Positions 27,632 to 37,520 are shown, numbered from the stretch's first letter. The stretch: DNA of 39,756 bases from Candidatus Anaerobiospirillum pullicola (GCA_018884035.1 JAHLFE010000187.1:1-39756); one strand, 5' to 3'. The notes: a model not told the origin generated them from the letters alone. Made by a program: numbers and translations.

Positions 27632-28162
27632 GGCAGGGAAAGGGGATGTTATGGCTGTTTATGACGAAGTGGCGCTTTAATCGTGAAAAAAGGCTGTCCT
27701 CCAGCAGCCCTGCTATAGCAGAGACTCCTCAAGGTACAGCCTCAACAACAACGAGATAACAACATCAACGCCGGAGGAGGAAGAGGCGGCCCCAGTGACC
27801 GTGTTCTCTTTCTTTGGCGTTTTGCTTTTGCACTGAGGGGTGGCGAGAGGGGCGGAAGTGGCGAAGGGATACTGGAGTCCTCTGTGCGCAAGGAAAAGTG
27901 GTATGCAGCAAGGCTGCAATTGAGCCCACACACTTGCTTCTGACCAAAAGTGCTCACCATCTTTAGAGTCCCACCAAACCCACCTTATGAGGGTATGCGT
28001 GTGTCTCTAAGTAGGTCTTAAGACGGGTACCATCAGGGTGCGCTTAGCTGGTAACAGCTCCTTTATCAGTGCCGTCTTAAGCTTCACGAATAAGGTTTTA
28101 CCCCACCACAAGAGGGGTACTTTAGCCCTGCGCTAAGCCAACTATGAGCAACGCCAGAGAGG
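27632..28162. other. Intergenic, no gene seen
   Basis: Only overlapping low-complexity frames (Pro/Ser-rich, minus strand 27713-27960), which I reject. An inverted pair CTTAAGACGG / CCGTCTTAAG lies near 28016-28081. Confidence 0.5.
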
Positions 28163-28367
28163 GGAGCTGAACGGATCCTAGCAACACGCAGGCTGTGAAT
28201 ACTGTCTGCTCTATGGTGCCTTCAATGTACTTGGCAGCCGTGGCTATCAGCTTGAAGGCTACTAATACATCTGTGGCCCCAAGATCAGTGGCGGAATGTT
28301 GCTGCAATCATGTTTTGCCAAATGGCTGGCTGTATAAGCCACATCTTGCCAGGATCCGTTCAGCTCC
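28163..28367 (-). mobile_element. 205-bp MITE-like element, copy B (inverted relative to copy A)
   Basis: Same length and terminal inverted repeats as 16640-16844, with one mismatch in the left arm (CCTAGCAA for CCTGGCAA). Its right interior (AAGCCACATCTTGCCAGG) is the reverse complement of copy A's left interior, so the two elements face opposite ways. No coding capacity. Confidence 0.85.
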
Positions 28368-28607
28368 GCACGCTTCCCTAAAGAGCATGGACGCACACCA
28401 CGAGCAACATAAAGCCATGGTGGTGTTAAGTTCGTGGGAATGCATCTTTTCCCCATTCTTTTCCCTCACCAGAGCCACCTACCTTAGCCTGATACGTCCG
28501 GCAGCCCACAACAGCAGTGATCACCTCGCCCTACCAGCCTCTACCCTGCCTTACCCTTATCTACCACCACCTTGCTTTTCCTTGCCTTCCTTGCACGCTT
28601 CAATCAC

Positions 28608-28674
28608 ATTTTTCGATCAGTCTAAAATATTTTTCAATCAAAATTTAATTCTAGTTAACTTTTTAGTTTATAAT
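28608..28674 (+). promoter_or_regulatory. AT-rich promoter region of the yeh-like cluster with a direct repeat
   Basis: TATAAT at 28669-28674 is a perfect -10 hexamer, but no good -35 lies 16-18 nt upstream, which suggests an activator. ATTTTTCGATCA (28608-28619) and ATTTTTCAATCA (28629-28640) are direct repeats spaced 21 bp, two helical turns, just upstream. It is the most AT-rich stretch I noticed and precedes the first gene of the cluster by about 150 bp. Confidence 0.45.
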
Positions 28675-28822
28675 GGACTCAGCAAGGGACACAGAGACTC
28701 TGGGATGTATTGCACCCCTTTAGCGCTAGCTCCCGCTGATTCCTATGCGCTTTATGGTCTATACAGAGGCGCATCCACCCCCCCCTTTGTCTCTGTGCAT
28801 CCTTAACCTCGCTGATACGGTT

Positions 28823-29071
28823 ATGACCCACAAGCTACCCTTTCTGCTCTGTGTGCTTGCCAGCACCGTAAGTGTCCTAAGTGCACATTGTTATGGATGC
28901 CACGGCTTCAGTGGGACGGTCGCTGCCATGAGCTGCCATCACCACTCCCACCACATTCCCATGCTTGCGGCGCGTCATACACCCCGTATCAGTAGCAAAC
29001 GCCCATCACAGCGGCTGTTCCGCACCACAGCCGCTGGGGCGACCCCATTCACCGCAAATAGAGAGGTATGA
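28823..29071 (+). CDS. Possible small secreted protein overlapping the yehI start
   Basis: 82 codons from ATG 28823. The N-terminus (MTHKLPFLLCVLASTVSVLSA) reads as a signal peptide, followed by CYGCHG and a His-rich segment CHHHSHH that could bind metal. The stop overlaps the first ATG of the yehI-like gene (ATGA at 29068-29071), as in coupled genes. There is no strong ribosome binding site and no homologue I recognise, so it may be chance open sequence in the leader. Confidence 0.35.
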   Translation: MTHKLPFLLCVLASTVSVLSAHCYGCHGFSGTVAAMSCHHHSHHIPMLAARHTPRISSKRPSQRLFRTTAAGATPFTANREV

Positions 29072-29073
29072 CC

Positions 29074-32000
29074 ATGATGCAGCAAACACAGCTAACCTCT
29101 GCACAAGACGTATTGCTCAACACGGCCTTACTCGGTCTTGATAAGAGCCACCTCTCTATTACCGCTTTTCCTCCTGTGCTGCACAACACCTTGCATACGG
29201 TAACGGCGCAAGCAACCGATCCCGTGGAAGCCTTTGTCGAGGTGGTTAATCTGGTCTTTGCCTATGAGCAAGCCCACAGTCAAAAGCTCCTTAACACCTT
29301 TACCCCAGAGGAAATGGCACGGCTTCATGAGCTCAAGGTAGTTGACGCCTTTTACTCGGTTGCAGCTGACATCAACGACGCGTACAGTGCAGCTACCGCT
29401 GCTATCTCTCACGCAGTCACTGCCACGGACGTGACCACTACTGACGCCGCAGCTACAGCGAAGGATGCTGCGCTGCTGGCGCGGTGGTTACAGGCGCAGC
29501 AAAACCATGCGCCCTTACCGCTGTTGCCTTATGATCACGGTACCACTCCCCTTAAGAGTGATAGCCTGCAGGAGGACTATATCTCCCATTTGCTGTACGT
29601 TGATGGCTATGTGGCCCACAACGCAGCCATTGATACCATGGCGATCTTAGCCGCGTTGCAGCACAAGGGCTTGTATGTGCCGTCAGGATTGCTGCGTGAG
29701 TTTGCGCACGTCTATCTGGGCATACGTGACAGCCTGCCACCGCATTTACAACAGCTACCGCTAGAGTTCTTGCCGTCCAAAAGCAGATACCTGCTGTCTT
29801 TTATGACCGGCGCGGACTTAGAGCTGTTTACAAGCAGGTACAGTGGCTGTGGTTATGCGTATAGCGATGACTACACCAAAAACTACCATCGCAACTCCTT
29901 TGATATGTGTGGCCACGCCACGTTGCAGCTTGACCTTATGGTCGATCACCAAGCGACCCTAACTAAGCTCCAAAGCCTCTGGGACAGTGGTAGTTTCTAT
30001 CAGCAAGAAAAGGTCTGCGAGCTCTTGGTGGATAACTATGAGCTGACGACCTTGCTCGACTGCCTCGAAGCAAGTTTTCAGCGCCTGCCATCTACGCAGC
30101 GTAAAAACATCATTGCCCACCTCCATAACCACTGGCTCGATGTAGTGAGCTACTTGTATCAGCATGGCCACATAGCGTGCAGCGTTGCCAGTGATGCCAC
30201 CACTCCAACCACAGACACTGCCACCCCAGCCATTGCCACCACGGCCAATGCCTCTGCCGCCGTCGCGGCAGCACCATCATTATCAGCGCGCTTTGAGCAG
30301 TGGCTGCAACCGCTGGCACAGGACGGCCGTAACTCCTACATTCAGTTTAAGGCAGCGCAGATGCTGTGGCTGCTGCCTCACTCACAGTGGCAACAGGCGT
30401 CGCTGTACTTTGTCCGTAAGGCAGTGATCCCTGATTGGGATATAGCGTCAGCTCAGCTTTTGGACTCCCCACGCGCCGCTGCCAAGCGCAAAGAGCTCAC
30501 TTCCCTTGCCAATGCTACAGATAGTGCTTTACGCCGTACCCTCAAAAAGAACTTAGATCAGGCACTGGCGGACATGTACCCGCAAGAGCAGCTCCGTAAA
30601 GGCGCCACCGCCTCGCAGTATATGGCACTGCTCACCTTTACGCTGCCACCTGCGCAGTGGTTTGCGCTTTTAAACCTCACCCACACCGGCGATGACGCTC
30701 ATGATGCTGAGGTTCTCATGAGCGCTCTGGCGCAGTACTGTCAGCGCGAGCAGCCCTACGAGGCTCTGAGCGCTAACTGCAATCGCAGCATGATGCTTAA
30801 GTACTTTGTGCTGCGCCTGCGCTTTGAGCTGGGTACAGAGTATAGCCATGCTTTCTTCCGGCACTTGACGCCGCTTTTGTCCCCACAGGAGCTGCCAGAA
30901 CTTTTAGCTTTTGCCACCTATAGCGAGCGTGAGGTCATTCCCTTTGTGGATAAGCCGTTGCCACCGGTCCCTGCTTTTCCTCATCAGTTTCAGCTCCTGC
31001 CTTACAACTTTATGTGGTGGCCTAAGAACTATTGTGCGGAGATTCCTCAGCGCTGGGGGCCAAAGTTCAGCAAGTTCTACCTTGAGGTGCTCTTAGCTTT
31101 CTTTGCACTGCCTGATAAAAAGAGACAGCAGCTCAGCAACGGCTACACAGTGCAGCCATCGGTCACCGCGCTCGCTTTGAGTCTGGATGTGGACGTCAGA
31201 GAGCAATACGCCGAGCTTATTTATGAGCGCTATCTGGAGTTAGAGCACAAATGCGATCAGCTGCAATCACAGGCTAATAAAGAGATCTACGCGGCGCAAA
31301 GAAGAACCTTGCGCGTCGTGACGAAGTCGTCTTACGATGCCGACCTCAAGTGGTACCGTAACTATTCCTCTTTCCTTGATAGCCTGCTCAATGCTTTTGA
31401 TAAGGCGCAGCAAATAGAACAGATGCGCGCTGATGCAGCTGTGACTCAGGCACAACAGCAGGGGCAGGCAAAGCAGACGAAGAAGACTAAAGAGCAGCAC
31501 GCTAAGCACACTGCGGTGCAGCCGGTGGCTGTAGCGGCAGTTGCTGCAACTGCAGCTGCAGTAGCAGCTGAAGATACTGACGCTGCGGCTATCAGTGCGA
31601 CTCACCATCTACGACGTACCCCAGTTCCGCTGCCACCAAGAAAAGCCTCGGCGCTCAAGCGTGAGGCAACCATTGCAGGCGTGATTGATGAGCTTAAGTT
31701 GTGGATCAAGGACAGTCTGCGCAACGGTCTCATGCAGGTACTGCCGCACCGCGCCGACGATATCGCGCGCCTGAAAAAGCGTATGGTGGACGCTAAAGCC
31801 CCTAAGCTCTCGCAGCGCTTACAGAACGCCTTGCAGTGTGATGACTCTACCGAGGAGGGACGCTTTGCCTACTTAAGCCAGCTCTTGCGCCTGTACCTGC
31901 TATGCTCGGCCTTTGCGCAGCGGGAGCAGCTGTCAGTAGCGTGGCAAGGTGAGTTAAGTCACCTCGTCGGTGTCACTCCAACCCCAGAGGAAGTCATTGC

Positions 32001-32772
32001 TGCTAACCGCGAGGTTCTTGCGGGTAAAGAACCAGCAGAGGAGCTTTTGTGGGTGGTAAATGACATCGTTTATCCGGCGGCCCGTGGTAAATACCATAAG
32101 CACATCTGCTACAGCTTTACGCGGCATGACTTTGTGTTCTACCTCACTTTTGTGCCCAACAAGCTCAAGAAAGCCGCTGAGAGAGACAGCGCAGCCGCTC
32201 TAGAGCTACAAGAGCTGATCTTGCCTAGCGGCATCATTTTTCAGGCGCAGGTCTACCTCTATCCAGGCCTTACCGAGGTGCCACGGGTGCTCTTTAAGGA
32301 GCTTCAAGTGCTGGAGGGTTACCTGCACCCTACGACGGCAGAAGGCACGGTCATGAAAGATATCTACGAGCAACACCTCTATGATGTTAAACAGCTCAAA
32401 CCAACCCTGCAGGGCTGCTCCTCTTTACAGGATGCCTCTGTGGAGATGACGCGCTTTTTTAGCGCCAATCCTTTTGCCGCTTTCTACCCTGTGGTGATCT
32501 CTCAGGTAAACTTTGCCCATCCGCAAGCAGCGCGCAGCGGCCCATGGTATTTGTGCGACCGCGAGGGCAAGGCTCGTGCTCTAACGGGGCCACAAGAGCT
32601 GCTGCAGCGCCAAGTGCTGGCCTGTGAGCAGCACACCTATGGCCACGAGTTTACGGCGGTGGTGCTCATGAACAAGCAGCATATGATCTTAAGTGCCATT
32701 AGCTACGGGGATAGCTTTATCTCTTTACCGTTACCAGAGCTGCCTTCTGAGTATCAGGAAACCAGCAAATAA
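29074..32772 (+). CDS. YehI-like DUF4132 (MolR-type) protein
   Basis: 1232 aa from ATG 29074, preferred because AGAGAGG is 7 nt upstream; ATG 29068 is too close to it. E. coli YehI (older name MolR) is about 1210 aa. Length, helical-repeat character, Ala-rich linkers (near 370-400 and 815-840) and the C-terminal globular block (CYSFTRHDFVFYLTFVPN, AQVYLYPGLTEVPRVLFKEL) fit this large DUF4132 family. Assignment rests mainly on gene context: it precedes MoxR, DUF5682 and VWA genes in the order seen for yehI-yehL-yehM-yehP. Biochemical function is unknown; MoxR-VWA partners suggest a chaperone-like or conflict-related complex. Cytoplasmic, no signal peptide. Confidence 0.72.
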   Translation: MMQQTQLTSAQDVLLNTALLGLDKSHLSITAFPPVLHNTLHTVTAQATDPVEAFVEVVNLVFAYEQAHSQKLLNTFTPEEMARLHELKVVDAFYSVAADINDAYSAATAAISHAVTATDVTTTDAAATAKDAALLARWLQAQQNHAPLPLLPYDHGTTPLKSDSLQEDYISHLLYVDGYVAHNAAIDTMAILAALQHKGLYVPSGLLREFAHVYLGIRDSLPPHLQQLPLEFLPSKSRYLLSFMTGADLELFTSRYSGCGYAYSDDYTKNYHRNSFDMCGHATLQLDLMVDHQATLTKLQSLWDSGSFYQQEKVCELLVDNYELTTLLDCLEASFQRLPSTQRKNIIAHLHNHWLDVVSYLYQHGHIACSVASDATTPTTDTATPAIATTANASAAVAAAPSLSARFEQWLQPLAQDGRNSYIQFKAAQMLWLLPHSQWQQASLYFVRKAVIPDWDIASAQLLDSPRAAAKRKELTSLANATDSALRRTLKKNLDQALADMYPQEQLRKGATASQYMALLTFTLPPAQWFALLNLTHTGDDAHDAEVLMSALAQYCQREQPYEALSANCNRSMMLKYFVLRLRFELGTEYSHAFFRHLTPLLSPQELPELLAFATYSEREVIPFVDKPLPPVPAFPHQFQLLPYNFMWWPKNYCAEIPQRWGPKFSKFYLEVLLAFFALPDKKRQQLSNGYTVQPSVTALALSLDVDVREQYAELIYERYLELEHKCDQLQSQANKEIYAAQRRTLRVVTKSSYDADLKWYRNYSSFLDSLLNAFDKAQQIEQMRADAAVTQAQQQGQAKQTKKTKEQHAKHTAVQPVAVAAVAATAAAVAAEDTDAAAISATHHLRRTPVPLPPRKASALKREATIAGVIDELKLWIKDSLRNGLMQVLPHRADDIARLKKRMVDAKAPKLSQRLQNALQCDDSTEEGRFAYLSQLLRLYLLCSAFAQREQLSVAWQGELSHLVGVTPTPEEVIAANREVLAGKEPAEELLWVVNDIVYPAARGKYHKHICYSFTRHDFVFYLTFVPNKLKKAAERDSAAALELQELILPSGIIFQAQVYLYPGLTEVPRVLFKELQVLEGYLHPTTAEGTVMKDIYEQHLYDVKQLKPTLQGCSSLQDASVEMTRFFSANPFAAFYPVVISQVNFAHPQAARSGPWYLCDREGKARALTGPQELLQRQVLACEQHTYGHEFTAVVLMNKQHMILSAISYGDSFISLPLPELPSEYQETSK

Positions 32773-33216
32773 GCAGCACCCTCAGGGGAGACTACTCCAA
32801 GGTACACCTTGGCGCTAATGGCTGGCCTTAGGAACAGGCGATCTCATAAGTGACGGCAGCAAGGTTGAGTGAGGGTAAAGCCTACAGCTCAAGATGCATG
32901 GAGCAAATGAGCTTGAGCCAATCTAAAGTTGAGGCACACCATATTGTCCTAAAAGCCATCATCTCTTAAGGCAGTTGTTCCCGCGCGGGCCTCACCATCA
33001 AGCGCGGTAGCGCTGTCATCCTGATAGCAACCATAAAAGCGCAGCGTGAGAGCGCACAAAGCAGCTCCTGACCCACCCCCACTTTTAGTGGAGCTCAAGA
33101 CTAGCGCCAGCACCACTATCAACAGCGGAGGTTGCAGCGGCACCAGTTGCAGCAGTTACAGCAAAGCACAGCAGCAGCACTCATTTTTCCCACTTTTTTC
33201 AGCATAAGGACAGGCC
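32773..33216. other. Intergenic between yehI-like and yehL-like genes
   Basis: 444 bp with no credible gene and no clear terminator. Large gaps separate all genes of the cluster, unlike compact operons. Confidence 0.5.
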
Positions 33217-34251
33217 ATGAGCACCAGCAACAGCAATAGCAACTTACTGAGACTGCACGCGGAGCAGCAATTTGCCGAGGAGCTTCATGAGCTCAAGCAA
33301 GCTGAGACCAATCCCGTTCCGGAGAACTGGGAGCTCTCACCTCAATCCGTCGTAACCTACATCATGGGTGGCACCCTGCCTAATGGCTTTGTCATTACCC
33401 CCAAGTACATCGGCAAGCGCCGTCTCATCGAAATTGCCGTAGCGACCTTAGTCACCGACCGTGCCCTGCTCTTATACGGCCTGCCTGGTACCGCTAAAAG
33501 TTGGGTCTCCGAGCACTTAGCCGCAGCCATTTCTGGTAACTCCACTCTCATCGTGCAAGGCACCGCTGGCACGGGTGAGGAAGCCATTCGCTATGGCTGG
33601 AATTACGCCAAGCTCATCGCAGAGGGCCCCTCTGAGGGTGCCTTAGTGCGTACCCCTGTCTTTACTGCCATGCAGCAAGGTAAGATCGCCCGCATTGAGG
33701 AGCTCACGCGTATTGGCTCGGATGTGCAGGACACCCTTATCACCATCCTCTCAGAAAAGGCACTGCCTGTCCCTGAGCTCAATAAAGAGGTGCAAGCCAT
33801 TCGTGGCTTTAACGTCATCGCTACTGCCAATAACCGCGATAAGGGCGTCAATGACCTCTCCAGCGCCTTAAAGCGCCGCTTTAACACGGTGATCCTGCCG
33901 CTACCGGCTACGGCCAAAGAAGAGGTGGAGATTGTGCGTCAGCGTGTGGAGAACTTTGCAACGGTGATGCAGATGCCTGCTGAGAAGCCAGCCTTAGCGG
34001 AGATTGAGCGCGTGGTGACGATCTTCCGTGAGCTGCGTGAGGGCAAGACCACTGATAGTAAGGCCAAGCTCAAGAGTCCCTCGGGCACCTTAAGCACGGC
34101 AGAGGCTATCTCGGTGGTAAACAATGGTCTGGCTATGGCCGGTTACTTTGGCGATGGCGTGGTACGTGCCAGCGATATGGTCTCTGGCATTTACGGCGCG
34201 GTGGTCAAAGACCCTGTGCAAGATAAGACGGTGTGGATGGAGTACCTCTAG
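33217..34251 (+). CDS. YehL-like MoxR-family AAA+ ATPase, ending at a suspicious TAG
   Basis: 344 aa. MoxR AAA+ motifs: Walker A GLPGTAKS at 88-95, Walker B-like KIARIEEL at 156-163, sensor 1 IATANNRD at 201-208, and the arginine region LKRRFN at 218-223. ATG 33217 has AAGGA about 9 nt upstream. MoxR ATPases act with VWA proteins, here the YehP-like product, to remodel or insert metal into target proteins. The stop at 34249-34251 (TAG) is directly followed in frame by 20 codons (TVVKHREQWHDIYRAARDLE) and a second TAG at 34312. This tail is protein-like and looks like a natural end of the C-terminal helical region, so a GAG-to-TAG change that trims the last 21 residues is likely. The ATPase core is untouched. 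Confidence 0.85.
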   Translation: MSTSNSNSNLLRLHAEQQFAEELHELKQAETNPVPENWELSPQSVVTYIMGGTLPNGFVITPKYIGKRRLIEIAVATLVTDRALLLYGLPGTAKSWVSEHLAAAISGNSTLIVQGTAGTGEEAIRYGWNYAKLIAEGPSEGALVRTPVFTAMQQGKIARIEELTRIGSDVQDTLITILSEKALPVPELNKEVQAIRGFNVIATANNRDKGVNDLSSALKRRFNTVILPLPATAKEEVEIVRQRVENFATVMQMPAEKPALAEIERVVTIFRELREGKTTDSKAKLKSPSGTLSTAEAISVVNNGLAMAGYFGDGVVRASDMVSGIYGAVVKDPVQDKTVWMEYL

Positions 34252-34314
34252 ACTGTGGTGAAGCACCGTGAGCAATGGCATGATATCTACCGCGCTGCTC
34301 GTGACTTAGAGTAG
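34252..34314 (+). pseudogene. In-frame C-terminal tail of yehL-like gene beyond TAG
   Basis: Twenty sense codons in the same frame as the ATPase, then TAG. The amphipathic, charged composition continues the preceding helix (WMEYL). It has no start or ribosome site, so it is made only if the first TAG is read through. Confidence 0.5.
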
Positions 34315-34655
34315 GATGCTATTTGGACTCTGCACATAGCGCTGTGTTACACCAGCCTGTCAGTGCGGGACAGCCCAGCCCCTTGCGCGATACGCCAATC
34401 ACCAACAAGGCGCTACCCTGTACCCACAGGGACGTGGGAACGACTTACTGCCTTTAAGGCAATCAGACGTGACCTATCTTAAGGTCTTAAGACAGGCTCA
34501 TGCTCGCCTGCACCACTTATCTCGAGGTGGAGGCTGTTGTCAGCCCTTACCCCTGCCCCCGTCAATTATGTGTGCACTCATTCCTTGATGTCCCTTAACC
34601 ATGGATGAGGCCCTCAGCTCAGGCCCTTACCCTGCTCATAACCAAAGAGGTTGCC
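34315..34655. other. Intergenic between yehL-like and yehM-like genes
   Basis: About 340 bp with small palindromes (TGCCTTTAAGGCA near 34449-34461) but no gene or convincing terminator. Confidence 0.45.
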
Positions 34656-37520
34656 ATGCCCGTCATGCTTTTAGGAATCAGACACCACGGCCCTGGATCT
34701 TGCCGTCACGTTATGGCATACCTCGAGGAGCTGCAACCTGACCTCATATTGTTAGAAGCCCCCAGCGATATCACGCCGCTGCTCGACTTTGTCCCGACCA
34801 AATCAGAGGCTGCTGCCCACCCTTTGGAGGAGTTCTATGAACTCAAGGCCAAAGCTAAGAAAAAGAAGAAACAAGGCAAAAAGGGTAAGGGCAAGGGTAA
34901 GCATAAGCAGCTTGAGCAGGAGCAGCCTGAACTGCAAGAACAGCCTGAGCCTGTAGCAGCGACCGTAGAGATGCTGCGCCCTCCTGTAGCCTTAATGGCC
35001 TATCAATCTGACCAGCCGCACAACTCGGTCTCCTATCCTTTTGCGGAGTTCTCCCCAGAGTGGCAAACCCTGCTCTACGCCAAAGAGCATGGCATCGAGG
35101 TGCGTCCTTTTGACTTGCCTCTGAGCTATTTATTAGCAGATCGTGCTAAGGAAATAGAAAAGACGCAAGCTGCGCTCGAAGCTGCGGTGGAGGCTTTAGA
35201 AGAGGAAGCAGCTGACGATGTTGACTATGATGATGACATTGAGGCTGAGGCTAAGGATGACACAGATGACGCCAATGCTTCAGAGTCAGAGCCAAAATCT
35301 GAGAGCACTAATAGCAGCGCCCGCCCCGTAACTACCGCCAGTGCTGATGCTGACGCTAATGCTGACACCGATGAGGCAGCTCACGCTAGCGCCAGCGAAG
35401 GCGCCAGCGATGACAACACTGCGGAGGTTTCTGCCGAGATCGAGCGCGCCATGGGCGATCCTTTTGACTACCTTGCTCAGGTGGAGGGGCTCAGCGACGG
35501 CGAGCAATGGTGGGAGAGCAGAATTGAGCAGCGTATCTCCAGCCAAGATATTTTTCAGGCGGTGGAGTTAGCTGTTACTGCCATACGTGAGGAGTTACCA
35601 GCCGAGGCCACATCATCACAGGACTTAGTCCGTGAGGCGTGGATGCGCAAAGAGCTGCGTGCTGCCATTAAGGACGCTAATGCTATTGCCGCCGCCCGCG
35701 AAGCTGCGAAGGCCGCAGCAGCAGAGGCAGAGGCCACGGTAGCAGCTGTAGACGGCACTGCCTCAAGTGCCGAGGTGACTCCCGCCGCTGCAGCTTCCGC
35801 CGCTGCTGCTTCCGCCCCGCGCCGTGAGGGCTTAATTGTAGTCGTCTGTGGTGCGTGGCACGTACCAGCTCTGCGCAACTTAGAGCGCTACAAGATTAAA
35901 GATGATCAAGCCCTCATTAAGTCCCAAGCCAAGCCATTTCCACCGAGCAAAGTTGGCCTCACGTGGATCCCTTGGTCTTACAGCCGCCTCTCTGTCTTTT
36001 CTGGCTATGGCGCTGGTATTACTTCCCCAGGCTGGAATCACTACAGCTTTATGCACCCAGAGGATGATGGCACCATCTGGCTCACCCAGGTAGCCAACAT
36101 TCTCCGCAAAGAGGGACACGAGATCTCGGTAGCTCACGTCAGTGAGGCTGTTGTTTTGGCACGTGCCCTGATAGCCATACGTGGTTTAACCCGCCCTAGC
36201 CTCAGCGAGCTCAATGAGGCCGTTGTTACCGTGATGGGCAATGGCGATAACAACATTTTGCAGCTGATCGCCCCTAAGCTCATGATAGCTGACCGCCTCG
36301 GTACGGTGCCAAGCAATGTACCAATGGTGCCGCTGCTTGCTGATATCACTCTGCAGCAAAAGCGCTTGCGCCAGAGCTTTGTGGTCGGTAACAAGATGGT
36401 TAACATCGACCTGCGTAAGCCACTGGGCTTAGCCCGCAGCGTGTTCTTTAATCGCTTGCGCTTGCTGGACATTACGTGGGCACAGGAGCAAGAGGTTAAT
36501 CGGCGTGGCACTTTCAAAGAAAAGTGGCTCCTGAATTACACCCCTGAGCAGGTGTTAGTCATTATCGAGCGTGCCACCTTTGGTAACACTCTGCTTACGG
36601 CGGTGCAAAACTACGTGCACAGCAAGATCGAAGAGAAACCAAAGCTGGACTTTATCACCAAGACGCTCAATAAGGTCATACGCTGCGATATGCCGCAGCT
36701 GGTAACCCTGTTAAACAGACTACTTAATGACTTAGCGGCGACAGAGTCTGACCTGCACGTGCTCATGAAGACAGTACCAGAGCTGTGCTCGATTCTGCGT
36801 TATGGCGATGTCCGCAATTTTGACCTGAGCACCGTGCGTGACCTGCTCGAGATCATGTTGGAGCGTATACACGCCGGTATCGTTCTGCTGTGCAGCAGCA
36901 TCAAATATGAGGCGGCGCGAGATATTAAGAAGCTCTTACAAAGACTCACGCTGGCGGTCAACACCCTCAACGACAAAGGCTGCATGCAAGAGTGGCAACA
37001 GACGTTGCTGTTAGTGCACAGAGAGGATATGGTGCATCCGCTACTTGCGGGCTGTGCCACACGGCTGTTACGAGAGTTTCGTGATGTTGACCATGGCTTG
37101 ATCCTCGAATCGCTGCGCTACTACACCTCAGAGGGCAACGACCCTGATGACATCGCCTTTTGGTTTGAGGGCTTCTTTGAGAACTCAGGTACGCTCTTGC
37201 TCTTAGATGCGGAGCTGTGGGGGATGGTGAACAGCTTTGTCAGCCAGCTCGATGATGAGAGCTTTGAGCATATCCTCCCAATCATGCGCCGTACTGTCTC
37301 AAGCTTTACGGCCCATGAACGCACACAACTGGGTTCTAAGGCTAAGGACTTCTACCTTGCTGCAGGGTCTGAAAACCCACTTCAAGCAGGAGCGTCCAGC
37401 CCTGCAGCAGAGCAAGGGGCGGAAGCGGCAGCAGCAACGCAGACGGAATCGCCAGAGGAGCAAGCAGCGCAACCGCTGATTGCTCTGGTCAGCTCGTTCT
37501 TTGGTAAGAATTGGGGCTAA
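34656..37520 (+). CDS. YehM-like DUF5682 protein
   Basis: 954 aa from ATG 34656 (MPVMLLGIRHHGPGSCRHV); AAAGAGG 5 nt upstream decides this start over an ATG 17 codons earlier. The GIRHHGPGS opening and the later VVVCGAWHVPAL are hallmarks of DUF5682 proteins, which occur with MoxR and VWA genes. E. coli YehM is about 760 aa. The extra length comes from a Lys-rich insert near residues 65-90, a strongly acidic and Ala/Ser-rich insert near 180-270 and an Ala-rich stretch near 345-400. The dispersed 13-mer lies in the acidic insert. The C-terminal half is helical and well formed. The histidines of RHHGPGS and GAWH could form an active site, but the activity is not known. Cytoplasmic. Confidence 0.8.
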   Translation: MPVMLLGIRHHGPGSCRHVMAYLEELQPDLILLEAPSDITPLLDFVPTKSEAAAHPLEEFYELKAKAKKKKKQGKKGKGKGKHKQLEQEQPELQEQPEPVAATVEMLRPPVALMAYQSDQPHNSVSYPFAEFSPEWQTLLYAKEHGIEVRPFDLPLSYLLADRAKEIEKTQAALEAAVEALEEEAADDVDYDDDIEAEAKDDTDDANASESEPKSESTNSSARPVTTASADADANADTDEAAHASASEGASDDNTAEVSAEIERAMGDPFDYLAQVEGLSDGEQWWESRIEQRISSQDIFQAVELAVTAIREELPAEATSSQDLVREAWMRKELRAAIKDANAIAAAREAAKAAAAEAEATVAAVDGTASSAEVTPAAAASAAAASAPRREGLIVVVCGAWHVPALRNLERYKIKDDQALIKSQAKPFPPSKVGLTWIPWSYSRLSVFSGYGAGITSPGWNHYSFMHPEDDGTIWLTQVANILRKEGHEISVAHVSEAVVLARALIAIRGLTRPSLSELNEAVVTVMGNGDNNILQLIAPKLMIADRLGTVPSNVPMVPLLADITLQQKRLRQSFVVGNKMVNIDLRKPLGLARSVFFNRLRLLDITWAQEQEVNRRGTFKEKWLLNYTPEQVLVIIERATFGNTLLTAVQNYVHSKIEEKPKLDFITKTLNKVIRCDMPQLVTLLNRLLNDLAATESDLHVLMKTVPELCSILRYGDVRNFDLSTVRDLLEIMLERIHAGIVLLCSSIKYEAARDIKKLLQRLTLAVNTLNDKGCMQEWQQTLLLVHREDMVHPLLAGCATRLLREFRDVDHGLILESLRYYTSEGNDPDDIAFWFEGFFENSGTLLLLDAELWGMVNSFVSQLDDESFEHILPIMRRTVSSFTAHERTQLGSKAKDFYLAAGSENPLQAGASSPAAEQGAEAAAATQTESPEEQAAQPLIALVSSFFGKNWG
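35316..35327 (+). repeat. Dispersed GC-rich motif, copy 7 (intragenic)
   Basis: AGCGCCCGCCCC followed by G instead of T, preceded by TAGC. It encodes part of the acidic linker (SSARPVT) of the YehM-like protein. Confidence 0.75.

Noticed and set aside
28195-28806. 203-codon plus-strand frame
   Set aside because: It begins inside MITE copy B and crosses the AT-rich promoter region; composition is not protein-like.
34240-34314. Genetic-code change making TAG a sense codon
   Set aside because: TAG is the normal end of several full-length genes here (3532, 16626, 26889), so isolated mutations are the simpler explanation.
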